64,000 nucleotides of DNA from Parasponia andersonii. Taxonomy: Eukaryota > Streptophyta > Magnoliopsida > Rosales > Cannabaceae. Under the pieces are notes generated by a model. That model did no database searches, was not told the origin of the DNA, and worked only from the letters and a program-made list of their open reading frames with translations. How positions within the stretch are numbered: the stretch's first letter is position 1; each line of letters starts with the position of its first letter. The stretch lies in contig JXTB01000090.1 in the NCBI GenBank assembly GCA_002914805.1, forward strand, positions 1 to 64,000. Direction: 5' to 3'. Of this stretch, positions 48,001 through 59,553 are shown piece after piece. Position numbers and translations under genes: made by a program.

Positions 48001-50132
48001 GGGTATATGATTTAGATTTTAAATGTGCATTGTTTAGTGCATATTTGTATTTGAAAATGTTTAAAACTTTTAAGACTATGCTTCATATATTAAGATGTTT
48101 TACTGTTTGCACCTTAGATTATATAAATTAATCTCATAATTTATCAATAAATTCAAGCACATTGAGCCAAACCAACCCGTTACTCGAGGTTGAAAACACT
48201 TAATCTCATTCGTTACAAGGCATAAACAGTTTCTGTTAAGTTAGAATTTTGGGTTTTTTTTTAGTCGAATGGCTGAATTTTGGACCATAGTTTGCAAAAT
48301 AATTATTTTTTAAATACTATTAAAAAATAGTCAAATTTTAAAAATGACTTTTTTCATATTTAGTATATCAAAACATATTTATTTATTTTTTGAAAACTGA
48401 TTCACTTTTTCAAAATTTGATTTATTTTAAAAAAATTAGATTGACTGAAAAACAGTCATTTATCAAAATAAAATTATAAAACAGTCATTTATTAAATAGG
48501 AGTAAAAAAAAAGGGTCATTTTTAAATTGATCTAAAAAAAAAAGAAAAAGAATATCATTTCTTATAAATACTCTAGAATTTAATATATCGACATGATTGG
48601 GTTAACCCAGAAAATTAATAGTAACCAACTCAATCTGGTCAATGTAACACTTAGTTGAATCATTCCATTAATAGAAGAACTGAAAAGATTCAAAGTGATG
48701 GACGCAAGGGAGGAGGGTTCATCCCCTTCGCTCTCCTCTCACTCCAACTAAACACAAGGATGGAGGAATATATCCATCTCTGCCTCCCAAGTCCTATTAT
48801 CCATTAGAGTGATGGACTTTCCACATAAATCAATTTTCAACCAGTTAACTCCAATATCTAAATTATAGAAAATTCAAATGTAGAATAATAACAAAAACCA
48901 ATCATGCACACACTTAGATCTAGGTGGGAAAAACTCTTAATAGATCAAAACGGTGATCCATGTGGTTGGGACTATGTAATTTCACATATACAAAATGAAT
49001 ATTTGACATAAAAAAAAAAATCAAAATGAAAGAGTAGAGTATGTTGGTACTAGAGAAGGAGAGCAGGTCATGATTTCAAATATTGTCTTTGTATTATATA
49101 TTTTGATAGCTATTACATTTTTGCTAAGTTTTGTTCTCTTTATTTAACGATGATCTTAAATCAGTTCCATTTCTAAAACAAAAATAACTTGGCTAATCTT
49201 TCACTAGTTATTTTGTCTCTTTTTTCTTTTCTTTGTTATTTTCATGAGCTAGAATAATAAGATTTATTGGTTGTAATTTTTTTGTTGTCGTTTTTGCTTA
49301 TTTTCTGCCTTGGTCTTTATTTAATTTCTTTTGATAAAAAAAATCTGTGTTATGATCTACAACTTTTTCTAGTCAAAAAATCATGTGCATTTGCGGCCTT
49401 TTCTTATAGAGAAATTATGTTTATTTCTTTTTTCATTAATCTGAATACATATATATATATATATATATATAGGATTTTTCTTATTTCATATTTGCGGCCA
49501 AAAATGGAATTTGAATCACTTTGCCTCATAAAAAGAAAATTTTCAAATAAACACTCTATGTCTATAAGACTAAAAGTAACAATAAGAGGAACTTTAAAAA
49601 TAATATAAAAATTTAGAATGATCGCAAATTTAGACTTATTGATAACTACACATACCTATAATATTAAGTTCTAGAGTTTAATTTCTCTCGCTCCATTGTC
49701 AAAAAAATGAAAATTTAATTAAGTTCAAAGTCTTATATTAGAAAGGTAAAGTGAGAAAGCTATATAAATCAAAGCAAAAATGAGAAAAAAAAAATTCTTT
49801 TCTTTTAGGGTTTACTTTATATTTGCCCTTGAATTATTGTAGAAGGCTTATGCATGTCTCTCAAATTATTAAAAATTTCATCTTTGTCCCTAAATCAAAG
49901 CAATATTTTAGTTTTTTTTTTTAAATATTTGTTATTTGCGAATGAAATCGGTAAATTTGCGTCATTTTTGTTTACTAATAGAGTAACAGTTTTGTGGTTA
50001 GGAATAAAGTCGAAATTTCTAAAATTCGGACAACATATTAAACACTCTTCATAATTGGAATTGGAATGGGAAAATATTAATTTTTTTTTTAAAATTCTTT
50101 AAAGGCATTTTTGGCATGAAGATATGAGAAGA
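45010..50132. other. Intergenic stretch between the GRAS and PPR genes
   Basis: No supported gene. Holds (AAT)n near 45686-45701 and 46661-46678, a less AT-rich segment at 46380-46600 of unknown nature, a possible small inverted-end element at 47850-48182 (TTTGGGTTGGGCT at the left, AGCCAAACCAACCC at the right), and a GC-richer patch at 48690-48830 where AGTGATGGAC occurs twice. (TA)n at about 49449-49471. Confidence 0.4.
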
Positions 50133-50164
50133 TAACGTACACGGGGAGCGATATCAGCTCTGCC

Positions 50165-50290
50165 ATGCACGGCGGCGCCACCACTCAAAATGGAGATAAC
50201 TTCCATGTCCGAAGCTCTGCAACTCCATGCCCAGATACTCAAATCCGGCAGAAACCAAAGGAACCATCACCGCCACCAACACGACCTTAG
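50165..50290 (+). CDS. Upstream ORF overlapping the PPR start
   Basis: ATG at 50165 opens a 41-codon frame (begins MHGGATTQNGDN, ends PSPPPTRP, TAG at 50288) in the +2 frame relative to the PPR gene. It starts 25 nt before the PPR ATG and ends about 100 nt inside it. If the transcript starts upstream of 50165, ribosomes would meet this ATG first. Its context (GCCATGC) lacks a G at +4 but has purine-poor -3; the PPR ATG (AAAATGG) is stronger. Protein function is not implied. Confidence 0.35.
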   Translation: MHGGATTQNGDNFHVRSSATPCPDTQIRQKPKEPSPPPTRP

Positions 50291-51923
50291 CAAGCTCTTC
50301 ACCTTCTCAGCTCTCTCCTCCAATGGCGACCTCACCTATGCTCGCCTCATTCTCGACTCTCTTCCATCCCCAAACTCTTTCCACTGCAACACCATGATCC
50401 GAGCCTACTCCCGGAGCCCCGACCCCGTTAAAGCTCTCCACTTCTTCCTCTCTATGCTCCGTAACAGTCCGAACCGACCCGACAAGTTCACGTATCCGTT
50501 TCTACTCAAGTCCTGCGCCCTGTTGGGATTGACCCATGAAGGGAAACAGCTTCATGGGTTGATATTCAAGTCTGGTTTCGGATCGGATAGGTATGTGGAG
50601 CACTCGTTGATCCATATGTATTGCGCTTGTGGTGAGTCGGGTCATGCTTATAAGGTGTTTGATAAAATGCTTGCGAGAAATGTGATATCTTGGAGCTCGA
50701 TGATTGATGGGCTTGTTGACAATGATAGGCCCTTGGAAGCGATAAAGATGTTTGAAAAGATGTTGGAGGACGGGGTTGAAGTTAATGAAGTGACAGTTGT
50801 TTCGGTTTTAAGAGCCTGCGCGAAGACAGGGGCGCTAGGAGTTGGAAGGAGAGTTCACGAGCTTGTGAAGGAACGGACAATTGGTTTAAAGAAGGCTAAT
50901 GTTAGTACTGCACTTATTGACATGTATACAAAATGCGGATGTATAGAGAGTGCAAGGCTAGTTTTCAATGAGATTAAGTTTAATAGGGATGTTTTTTCTT
51001 GGACTGCTACAATATCCGGACTTGCAAGCCATGAGAATTGTCAAGAAGCTATTGACTTGTTTAATCAGATGCAAGAATTGAGCATAAACCCAGATGAGAG
51101 AACAATGACAGCAGTTTTATCGGCTTGTCGAAATGCTGGTTGGGTAAGCGAAGGCTACACATATTTGAAGACTATGCACAAGAAGTACGGAGTTTGGCCT
51201 ACAATTCAACATTACGGATGTGTTGTAGATCTCCTTGCTAGAGCTGGACACTTGAGTGATGCTGAAGAGCTCATTAGGAAAATGCCAATCGAAGCTGACA
51301 GGGTTCTGTGGAGAACTTTAATATGGGCTTGCAAAGTTCATAAGGATATGAATCGAGCTGAGCGTTTAATAAAACATCTTGAGAGTTTAAAGATGGATTC
51401 AAATGATGATTGTGGGAGTTTGGTGCTTATTGGCAATGTGTATGCATCAGCAGGGAAATGGCATGACAAGGCGAGAACAAGAGAATTAATGAACAAGAGA
51501 GGACTTGTTAAGTCACCCGGGTCTAGTAAGATTGAGATTGATGGGGCAGTTCATGAATTCATAGTGGGAGATTCAGGTCATTCCGAATCAGAAAGAATAT
51601 ACGCAAAGTTGGATGAAATAGAAGAGAAATTAAAAGAAGAAGAATATCAGCCAAAACTTTACGAGGTATTGCTTGAAGTTGATGATGAGGAGAAGGCTTT
51701 TCAGTTGAGTCACCATAGTGAGAAGCTTGCTCTTGCTTTTGGGCTGATCAAAACAAGTCCCAGGACTGAAATACGGATTGTGAAAAACTTGCGATCTTGT
51801 GAAGACTGCCATGCTTTTATGAAAGTAATTTCGAAGATATACGAAAGAGACATAATAATGAGGGATCGAATACGCTTTCACCATTTCAGAAATGGGGAAT
51901 GCTCATGCAAAGATTACTGGTAA
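50190..51923 (+). CDS. PLS-type pentatricopeptide repeat protein with DYW domain
   Basis: Intronless, 577 aa. There is an in-frame TAA at 50133 with no ATG between, so this start is the earliest in frame. PPR motifs run from about residue 10 to 400: HAQILKSG, ARLILDSLPSPNSFHCNTMI, PDKFTYPFLLKSCA, GKQLHGLIFKSGF, AYKVFDKMLARNVISWSSMI, EVTVVSVLRACA, STALIDMYTKCGCIESARL and others. Then come E/E+ motifs and the PG box (SPGSSKIEIDG). The C-terminal DYW domain has the deaminase-type zinc signature: HSE at 509-511, CEDCH at 537-541, CSC at 571-573 and terminal DYW. Proteins of this class edit specific cytidines in chloroplast or mitochondrial RNA. No clear transit peptide is visible, since repeats begin almost at residue 1; the target transcript cannot be told. 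Intact. Confidence 0.95.
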   Translation: MEITSMSEALQLHAQILKSGRNQRNHHRHQHDLSKLFTFSALSSNGDLTYARLILDSLPSPNSFHCNTMIRAYSRSPDPVKALHFFLSMLRNSPNRPDKFTYPFLLKSCALLGLTHEGKQLHGLIFKSGFGSDRYVEHSLIHMYCACGESGHAYKVFDKMLARNVISWSSMIDGLVDNDRPLEAIKMFEKMLEDGVEVNEVTVVSVLRACAKTGALGVGRRVHELVKERTIGLKKANVSTALIDMYTKCGCIESARLVFNEIKFNRDVFSWTATISGLASHENCQEAIDLFNQMQELSINPDERTMTAVLSACRNAGWVSEGYTYLKTMHKKYGVWPTIQHYGCVVDLLARAGHLSDAEELIRKMPIEADRVLWRTLIWACKVHKDMNRAERLIKHLESLKMDSNDDCGSLVLIGNVYASAGKWHDKARTRELMNKRGLVKSPGSSKIEIDGAVHEFIVGDSGHSESERIYAKLDEIEEKLKEEEYQPKLYEVLLEVDDEEKAFQLSHHSEKLALAFGLIKTSPRTEIRIVKNLRSCEDCHAFMKVISKIYERDIIMRDRIRFHHFRNGECSCKDYW

Positions 51924-51929
51924 TCTCCC

Positions 51930-54600
51930 ATCAATGTAGAGATATTTTTTGAGTTGTTGCTTGTTTTTTATCCACTTCCAAGTCTAAAGTTAAATGTAGA
52001 AAACGAAGTTGCAAATTTTGAAGTGCTTGATGTCTCAGAGTTCAGGACTTTGGAGTTTTTGGCTTGTTTTTTATTTGAAGTAACACATTCAAATGCGGAA
52101 TTCCACTGAAGGCAAGAAAAAATGTATTGATTTACAATGAAGTAAATTAAGAAGAAAAATAACTTCATGAAGGCTGAAACTTCAAGGATATATTTTGAAA
52201 ATTAAAAATATTACTATTAATTTCACCAATCACTTCGGAGACTCATCTTTACTCTAATTAGTTAACATGGTAGACACCAAAGCATGCTAGAATCTACTAA
52301 CCATTAGTACAAGACCCATTTTGCAAATATTGTTTAGTAACTCGATCTTCCTTAGTTCCTGCTTTATCTATAATGTATGTTATTTTATCAATGTTTATTG
52401 TAATTTTACGTGAATAAGTACGTAGATATAATGACTATTAAGTACCATTTTACACTTTCCTTTCTATTATTTATTCCAAGAGTTAAAAGGAGCTAATAAG
52501 GTTCCTCTAAGTTATATATATTGGGTTCTTACTTATATAGTAGTCTTAATATGTCTAACCCAATCCTATTGTTTTGATATGAGAGGGGTTGGAAGAATCT
52601 CATAATTACAATATCAGGCTAACATGGTTCTAATAAATTGTTTCACTGTTATGAATTCATGGGGTAGTCCAAACGAAAAGCTCAAGCTAACAAGGTCCCA
52701 AATATATTTTCTTTTTCTTTTCTAAGCTTCTTGTGCATATGCATCCCTGGATTACCTTCAGTTGAAATAATATTGTTTATAGCATTTACTTTATTCTTTT
52801 TTCTAATGTTCACGTTCTTATTTGTTAAGAAGGAAAAATGATAAAAATATATCATAGATTTAAGCGAAATGCACAACTTATCCTCATGTTTTGAGAACTA
52901 ATAAAAATATTCCATTTAATCAATACACTGATAAAAATTCTACCGTCCGTTTAATTTGGTCAAAATTAAGTAAGAACTCTTTTTTTTCTTTTTTTTTTTT
53001 TAATTTTTTGAAGTAAAACTAATTTATTATTTATAAATTAAGAGCATTTTTTTTTTACAATAACAGACTAATTCCCACCAAATAAGTTCATCTTCTACTT
53101 CTAAGACAAATTAGCTAAACCATGTATAATTTTGTTAATTTCACAAAATACAGACTTAAATATAACACCAAAAATAAATAAACATGTCCAACAACAAGTT
53201 ATCATATTAATAATATCAAATTGAGCTATTATTAAGAGCTTAAATTATTGTTACTGTGTTCGACTCTAGAAACTAGAGATTTAAACTAATATTCTTACCT
53301 CATAGGAGAGCGATCGCAAGTGTTTTCGCTTCTACATTTTTTAGTGATAAGTAAGAATTCTTTTTAAATGGCCAAGATTACCTAATCCAAACACGAATAA
53401 TCATAAGGGAACAAAAAAAATTATATTACCTACCTTTTAATTTTTTTTTCTTTCACCCATCACCAATTTTTCTGGTTAGTATTTGTTTGATTACAAGTTT
53501 AGAGTATGCATAATTTTTTAATTTTGCACGTAAATTTTAACCCAATGAAATGAAAGGTTAGAAGTTTATTGATTTATAAATCCAATAGGATTTTTTTCCC
53601 CGAAAATCTGAGAAAAAATTGTGCATTTTGCCTAAATCGATAGGAATATTTTCCCCTAAATGGGATTATCTAACTATGCAATTTTAGCCATTGAAATGAA
53701 ATGGTAAGTCAATAAACCCGGATGAGGATTGGCTTTTTTGTTTTTGCATTTTTTTTTCCTCTCACAGAAAGAGATCTCTCTTTCTCCCCATGAACAGTAG
53801 TCTAAGCTTGCTGTCAATGAGATTATACTATATAATATACGATCAATGGTATTATACTATATTCCAATTACCATCACTTGACAAGAAACAGAAAAAATAA
53901 TTAATATAACCAATCTTATTTTAATGTGCATCTTAATTCTTAGAGTATTATGTACCTAACATCATCACCATAAAGTCATTGCTTCAAAACAACTTCCATA
54001 TTATTTTACTTCATATCACAAATTAAAATAAAATATAACTAAAAAACATACATATAGAAATAGAACCAGCCTTTTGGCCAATTCATGTCAGCCATTCAAT
54101 TCTACAAGAGCATGGCTGGCCACATGCTCTCACAACACTACCCCACTTTACCTGTTGTCATACAGATTTTCTTTGCCAAGATGCCAATCAACACAAAAAG
54201 CGAAAAAAATTTAAATAAGAAAAAAATTATTAAAAATAAAAAAGTTTAACAAGTGGCAGGAGATTTCATCATCCTTGATTTCCCCCCCCCCCCCCCCCCA
54301 ACATGCATAATGAGTTTATTATACAAATATAACAAGTACCGTTACTTTTCTTTTTCTTTTGGATCTTTCATTATTAAAAACAATGATGCTAATAATAAAA
54401 ATAACAGTAGATAGTACCTAAAATCACCGACTTTATGTACTCTCTTAGATTTTGTTTTAAAAACTTTTTCAACTGCATTTTCCCTTTTCCTTAAGCAAGA
54501 AAAATAAAGGACGTGAAAATGGAATCAAAGAAAAAGAAAAGAAGAGAGAATAACGACAGGAGACATGTGGAAGGGACACATTTAAGACCACCTATCACAG
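51930..54600. other. AT-rich intergenic stretch
   Basis: No supported gene. Contains an 18-nt C run at 54282-54299, unusual in this AT-rich DNA, and an AGAGATCTCTCT palindrome-like patch near 53769. Confidence 0.4.
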
Positions 54601-54639
54601 TCATTACGAGTAGATAGATAATTCTGACTATCGTAACGT

Positions 54640-55115
54640 TGTTCAGGTCCACACGATTATAATACGAAACGATAACACATAATTCAAATACGATACAATT
54701 AATAAATATGTCAAAAATTTAAACTCGAATACGACACGATTAATACACATATAATTCGTTTAATAAATGTGTCATGTATCATATTATGATCAGTTTAACA
54801 TGATTATTCTAATTTAATACAATTATGTACTACTTAATTTAATTTTACTCCTATAAATATGTTTAGAATTAATCAAAATCACGTTTAATATATTAAAATA
54901 TTAATAAATATGTCGTATTAGTGTCATGTTGACACAATATGAAAACGATACGTTTAATTAAATAGGTTACACGGGTTATTTTCGGGTTAAATGAGTTGAC
55001 TCGAAATCCACTCGTTTATTATACGTATTACACGTGTTAACCTAAAATTGACACAAAAATTAAATGCATCACTCAAACTCGTTTATTTCGTATCGTCGTG
55101 TTGTGTAGAAAATTA
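54640..55115. repeat. Dispersed repeat with CGATTAATA/TACGACACG words
   Basis: Contains AATACGACACGATTAATAC, GTGTCATGTTGACACAATAT and, at the right end, TATCGTCGTGTTGTGTAG, which is partly an inverted version of left-end words (CACACGATTATAATACGA). Noncoding; related to 38385-38700. Confidence 0.45.
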
Positions 55116-55507
55116 CCGGTCTTAACTATAATGTTATGTAAATGAGATATTTTGATGGTCATAAAAGGTTAAAACAAATAGATTGAAAGAGAATGGGGTG
55201 TGTGAAAATAACTCCACGTTTCCCATAAACTGAAAAATAGACATGTAGAGACTGAAAATGCATGTGCATATTGCCATGTATGTATAATAGATAATAGTAT
55301 GTCATGTACTACATGACAAAATCATCTTACAATTTCTCATAAAATAAAGATTAAATTCTCATGTATTACGTTATATTACAGTAAAATAATTTTTGTCATT
55401 TAACTAGAGTCAATTTCAAATATGTCCCATGAAATTTTTCATCTTTAAAAATTCAACTTATCAGTTTTGGAAACTAGATTTCTTTTTTTGCGTTGCAATT
55501 GAATGTT

Positions 55508-57502
55508 CACTTAAAAAAGAGGGCTTTTAAAGATAAATTATTAATGGCAATTATAGTAGAACTACTGTTAATAGTCAATATCAACTTTTTCAGCAATTCT
55601 AGTATAACCGCAATTAATGCTTAAATTATAACTTTTTTCAACAGTTTCAGTACAACCGCCATTAAAAATTTAAAATCTTTTAGACCTCTAACGACAGTTG
55701 CAACAAAATCGTCATAAATATTGGAATTTAATCTTTTATAATAGTTGCGTTACAACTGCCGTTAAAAGTCATATAAATGAGGACCAAGACCAGTTCGACC
55801 CTCATTCCTTTTCTTCTCTCAAGTTGAGAACTCGCCCACCACCTCAAACTTCTTTCTCATGTACGACTATCCTCATTCTAGCGATTTTGACTAACAAAAT
55901 TACTCTCATTTAGTTCAAATCACTCTATTCAACTTGGGTAAGTTTTATATACATGTAATTTTAAAGATTCATTAGCATTTAGTGATTATTTATGCCTTAA
56001 AAATGTTAAAATTTGTATACAATCAATAACTACAATTCTCGATGAGCATGTAATTTTGTTTTTTTTTATTATTGATTTAAGTTTCAATTTGAATGGATAG
56101 ACTAATTTTGGCTTTGAGATATTTTTCTTCATTAATTTTGATTAATCCAAAAAATTTGTTTTTAGAAATTAAATTTTCATAATGTAAATTATTTGATTAT
56201 TTTATATTATTTTCATAATGGATATTATTTTAATCATATCACTATGAATTAATTAATGTTATGTTATTTTACAATATGTATACTTAGTATTTTCATTAGC
56301 TTGAAATTAATTAGTTTATTAACTTTAAAATAATTAAAAGTTTGTACTATGCATGAATTAAGTTGAATTTGGAGGTTCATAGTGATAAAATAGTAATACT
56401 TTGAGTTGGAATCGAAAGATTAAATTAGTAGTGTGCATTCTTATCTTTCTAGTGTTAAAAATGGTAGTTGCTTATATGATCTTGCACATAATTTCTATGT
56501 AGTAAGTAAGGGAGTGCTACTATTAGCTCCTTATAATATTAGGTAAATATTCTCATTCTTTGATACTAAATTGTTATATGGTTGAGTTTGTATAAGTTTT
56601 GTTTAATTCATGTTTGGTCTTTTGTAGGTAATATTTATATCTTGATGGTAATTAACATGTTTTAAAAATCTATATTTCTTGTATCCACTTGGATGATCAG
56701 TGGATACTATGAATCTCTTAACATATCTAATATAATGTATAAAATAATACATAGAATATATGTTTATTTATTTGATCTATTAGTTTTTATAACACATATT
56801 TTTGTTTAGTACGCTCAAAATATTTCATACGGACATGGAATGAAGGGAAAAAAAAGATGATCTAACTTAGTATCATATTAAGGTATGAGATATAGTTTGT
56901 TCATATATGATGTCTTTATTTATCTTTCATCTTTATATATTTTAACTATACTTATATTGTAATTATAGTATCCATCTCAACTCAATTATATGGAATGCGA
57001 TATTTATATTATAGTGTATCTCAGTTTGCTCACTTTATCTATATTAGACTTGTTACTATAATTTTTGGTAAGTTTAGGTTACAAGTGTTAGTGATATTTA
57101 CCTAGAAACTCATTGTTGGTCCTAAATGTATTTATGATAGAGTATATTATCTATATAGTAGAAACTTATTAGTTATATGCACCAGAATTTAATTATGTTT
57201 CTCATATATACTTTATTATAATTATATATGAATTTGCCCGTTTTTGAATTAATTTAAAATCTTTTCTAGGCCGTTTTAACTTTGTGGTATTGTATAAAGT
57301 GCCCACGAGAAGGAAAATTATATCTCATGGGAAAGGCTTTTAACGATGGTTCTATGGGAATCACCGTTGAAGATCTCCTCACTAATAACAACGGTTCCAA
57401 CAAAACTACTGTTATTGGTCAAGTTTTCGCACCTTTATTAACGATGGTTAAAACTCTTTTAACAGTAATTTTTAACGGCTATTAATTTATTGTAATATTG
57501 TG
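55508..57502. mobile_element. CACTA-like nonautonomous DNA transposon
   Basis: The left end CACTTAAAAAAGAGGGCTTT is close to the CACTA(N)AAAAA start of En/Spm elements. Both subterminal regions (55540-55770 and 57330-57485) carry many short repeats in both orientations of the type AACNGTT / AACTGCCGTTAAAA / TTAACGATGGTT, as CACTA subterminal regions do. The interior (about 55780-57280) is AT-rich without transposase domains. The right end ATTGTG is only a partial match to a TAGTG terminus and no clear 3-bp target duplication was found, so limits are approximate. Open frames at 55698 and 57282 are by-products of the repeats. Confidence 0.55.
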
Positions 57503-57770
57503 GTGGTTAGCATTTATCCCTTATAATATTTATTTTGAAGGAAAATAATTAATTTCATAAAAATATCCTCTTTCTTTTGATGTTTTAGAATAAAAGTACC
57601 TTTAAATAATTTCTAGATTAATAGAAGTCACTGTCGATTTTGAACTTTGGATTATTTGGTAATAGCTTTCAATTAATTTAGAAGCTATTTAAAAATAAAA
57701 TATATTTCAAAACACTTAAGGAGGAAGGCATTTTCTTCAATTATATCTTTTCTTGTCAAGAAGTTGTTTT
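57503..57770. other. Short AT-rich spacer
   Basis: Nothing recognisable between the CACTA-like element and the SINE. Confidence 0.4.
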
Positions 57771-57789
57771 AACCACTGAGGATTGCATC

Positions 57790-57960
57790 GCCAACTGAGG
57801 CTAGCTCAGTTGCTCAAAGGCTTGAGGGATGTTTGTGTGAGTTTTGGAGGATCAGGGGTTCAAACTTTGGTAGAGTATGTATGTGTGTTATTTTCTTTTA
57901 AATTTATAGTAAGTGGTGGTCATTAATTAAGCCACACTTTTTAAAAAAAAAAAAAAAAAA
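57790..57960 (+). mobile_element. tRNA-derived SINE with target-site duplications
   Basis: A-box-like TAGCTCAGTTG (57802-57812), B-box GGTTCAAACTT (57857-57867) and an A-rich 3' tail (about 57943-57960). It is flanked by 19-bp direct repeats at 57771-57789 and 57961-57979 (AACC(A/T)CT(G/A)AGGATT(G/A)CATC, 16 of 19 matching), so the insertion is clear and moderately old. Similar in layout to the SINE at 32862-32976. Confidence 0.8.
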
Positions 57961-58467
57961 AACCTCTAAGGATTACATCAAAACTTTAGTTGCAATTTGT
58001 AAAGTGTAGAATCCAAAAATGTATGATGAATTGTTAAAATAGGAAATTATAAGGGATATATCTGTAATTGACTAATAAACATGGGAGTTTATTTTTCCGC
58101 AAAAAATAAAAATCATGTCTCTTTTTTATTTTACTAAAGAGAAAATGGTCATTTCCCAAATACCTTCCAACCACAAACGTTGAGTAAAGATCGAAGAGTA
58201 TTATTGCTTTTTAACCTTCATGATAAAAACAAAATAAAATAATAATAATCAAGCAAGTTGATTATATACTCAGTAATTATTAACTATATTTCCAGATATA
58301 TTCTTTGCAAATTGACTACCGAAAAAAGGTCAATTTGATTATTTCCCCGTTAACTTCAGATAGATCATGCATGTGAACCTACAATGATTTTCATGGATCA
58401 TTGGCACTTGGCAGGGTGCTTTTTTTTCCCAAACTAATTACCAAACAAAATACTGTAACAATAAATA

Positions 58468-59553
58468 AAGGGAAATTATCGATACTATATATTTTAAAAA
58501 GTGTGAAAATAAATTTTCTATTTTGAAAAATTTAAAATAAATACTTTTTTATTTACATTATCATATTATTTGCGATCTTTAACTTCAAAAAAATTAGTAA
58601 AATTTTTATAAAATATAATAAAATTAAAATTTTACCTCTTTATTATATAATTTTAAGGTAGATAGCAGATTTTGAAAATGAACGAAAAGAGAATACGTAT
58701 GATTTAAAATTTCTTAAAAAATAAAATTAAAAAAATAAAAAAAAAAGTTATATTACAAATTTAGAAAAGAAAAAAAATATAAAATTTCATAAATTTGTCG
58801 CTTTTGTCATTTTCGAGAAATTATATTCCTCTATTTGTACTCAGAGATTTCATTTCAGCTTGCAATGCTTAGAAAAAGGGGAAAAAATTCTCAAAAAATA
58901 TACCTTCACAACCACAAATTACCTTTTTTTGTTCTTTCTGGGTTTGCATTACGTAAGTATTAGGGATTTTAGACTTTTTTAAAATATAGTATATTTTAAC
59001 GATAATTTTTCTAGATAAAAGATACTTATTTTGAATTTTTAAAAAATTTACTTTTTTTCACATTTTTTTTAAAACATAGAGTATTTTAGCAGTAACTCCC
59101 CTAAATAGAAAGTATTTATTCTGAATTTTTAAAAATATAAGGTTTTTTTTACACTTTTAAAAAGAGATAGTATCACTTTTATATTTTGTATTTTGACAAT
59201 TTATTTAATTTATACCTTGTACTTTAATTATTATCAACACTGACTCTTAAAGTTAAAATTTATTATAAATTTATACCTTGACACCAATTTAGAGAAGTTA
59301 ATTTACTAAAATGATTTAATAAACTTATTCTCAGATCAGTTTTATATAGTTTATTTTTAATTTTTTAAACGATGTCTTGGTAAATTAACTGCTCTAAATT
59401 AATGTCATGATAAATTTGTAAAAAATTTCAAATTTAAGAGTAAATATTGATAATAACTAAAACATAACGTATAATTTAAACAAAATATCAAAATACAAGA
59501 TATAAAAATGATATTATCTCTTTTTTAAAAGTAAAGGATACTTTAGCAATAAT
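58468..59553. mobile_element. Foldback element with a long hairpin and inverted terminal units
   Basis: The left end (AGGGAAATTATCGATACTAT) matches the inverted right end (AGGGAAATTATTGCTAAAGT). The terminal unit of about 90 bp recurs twice more, inverted, at about 58970-59060 and 59075-59160. At 59146-59306 and 59380-59540 lie two arms of about 160 bp that are near reverse complements, separated by about 73 bp. No coding capacity. Confidence 0.7.

Noticed and set aside
57282-57485. 67-aa frame at the right end of the CACTA-like element
   Set aside because: It consists of subterminal repeat units of the transposon, with no conserved protein.
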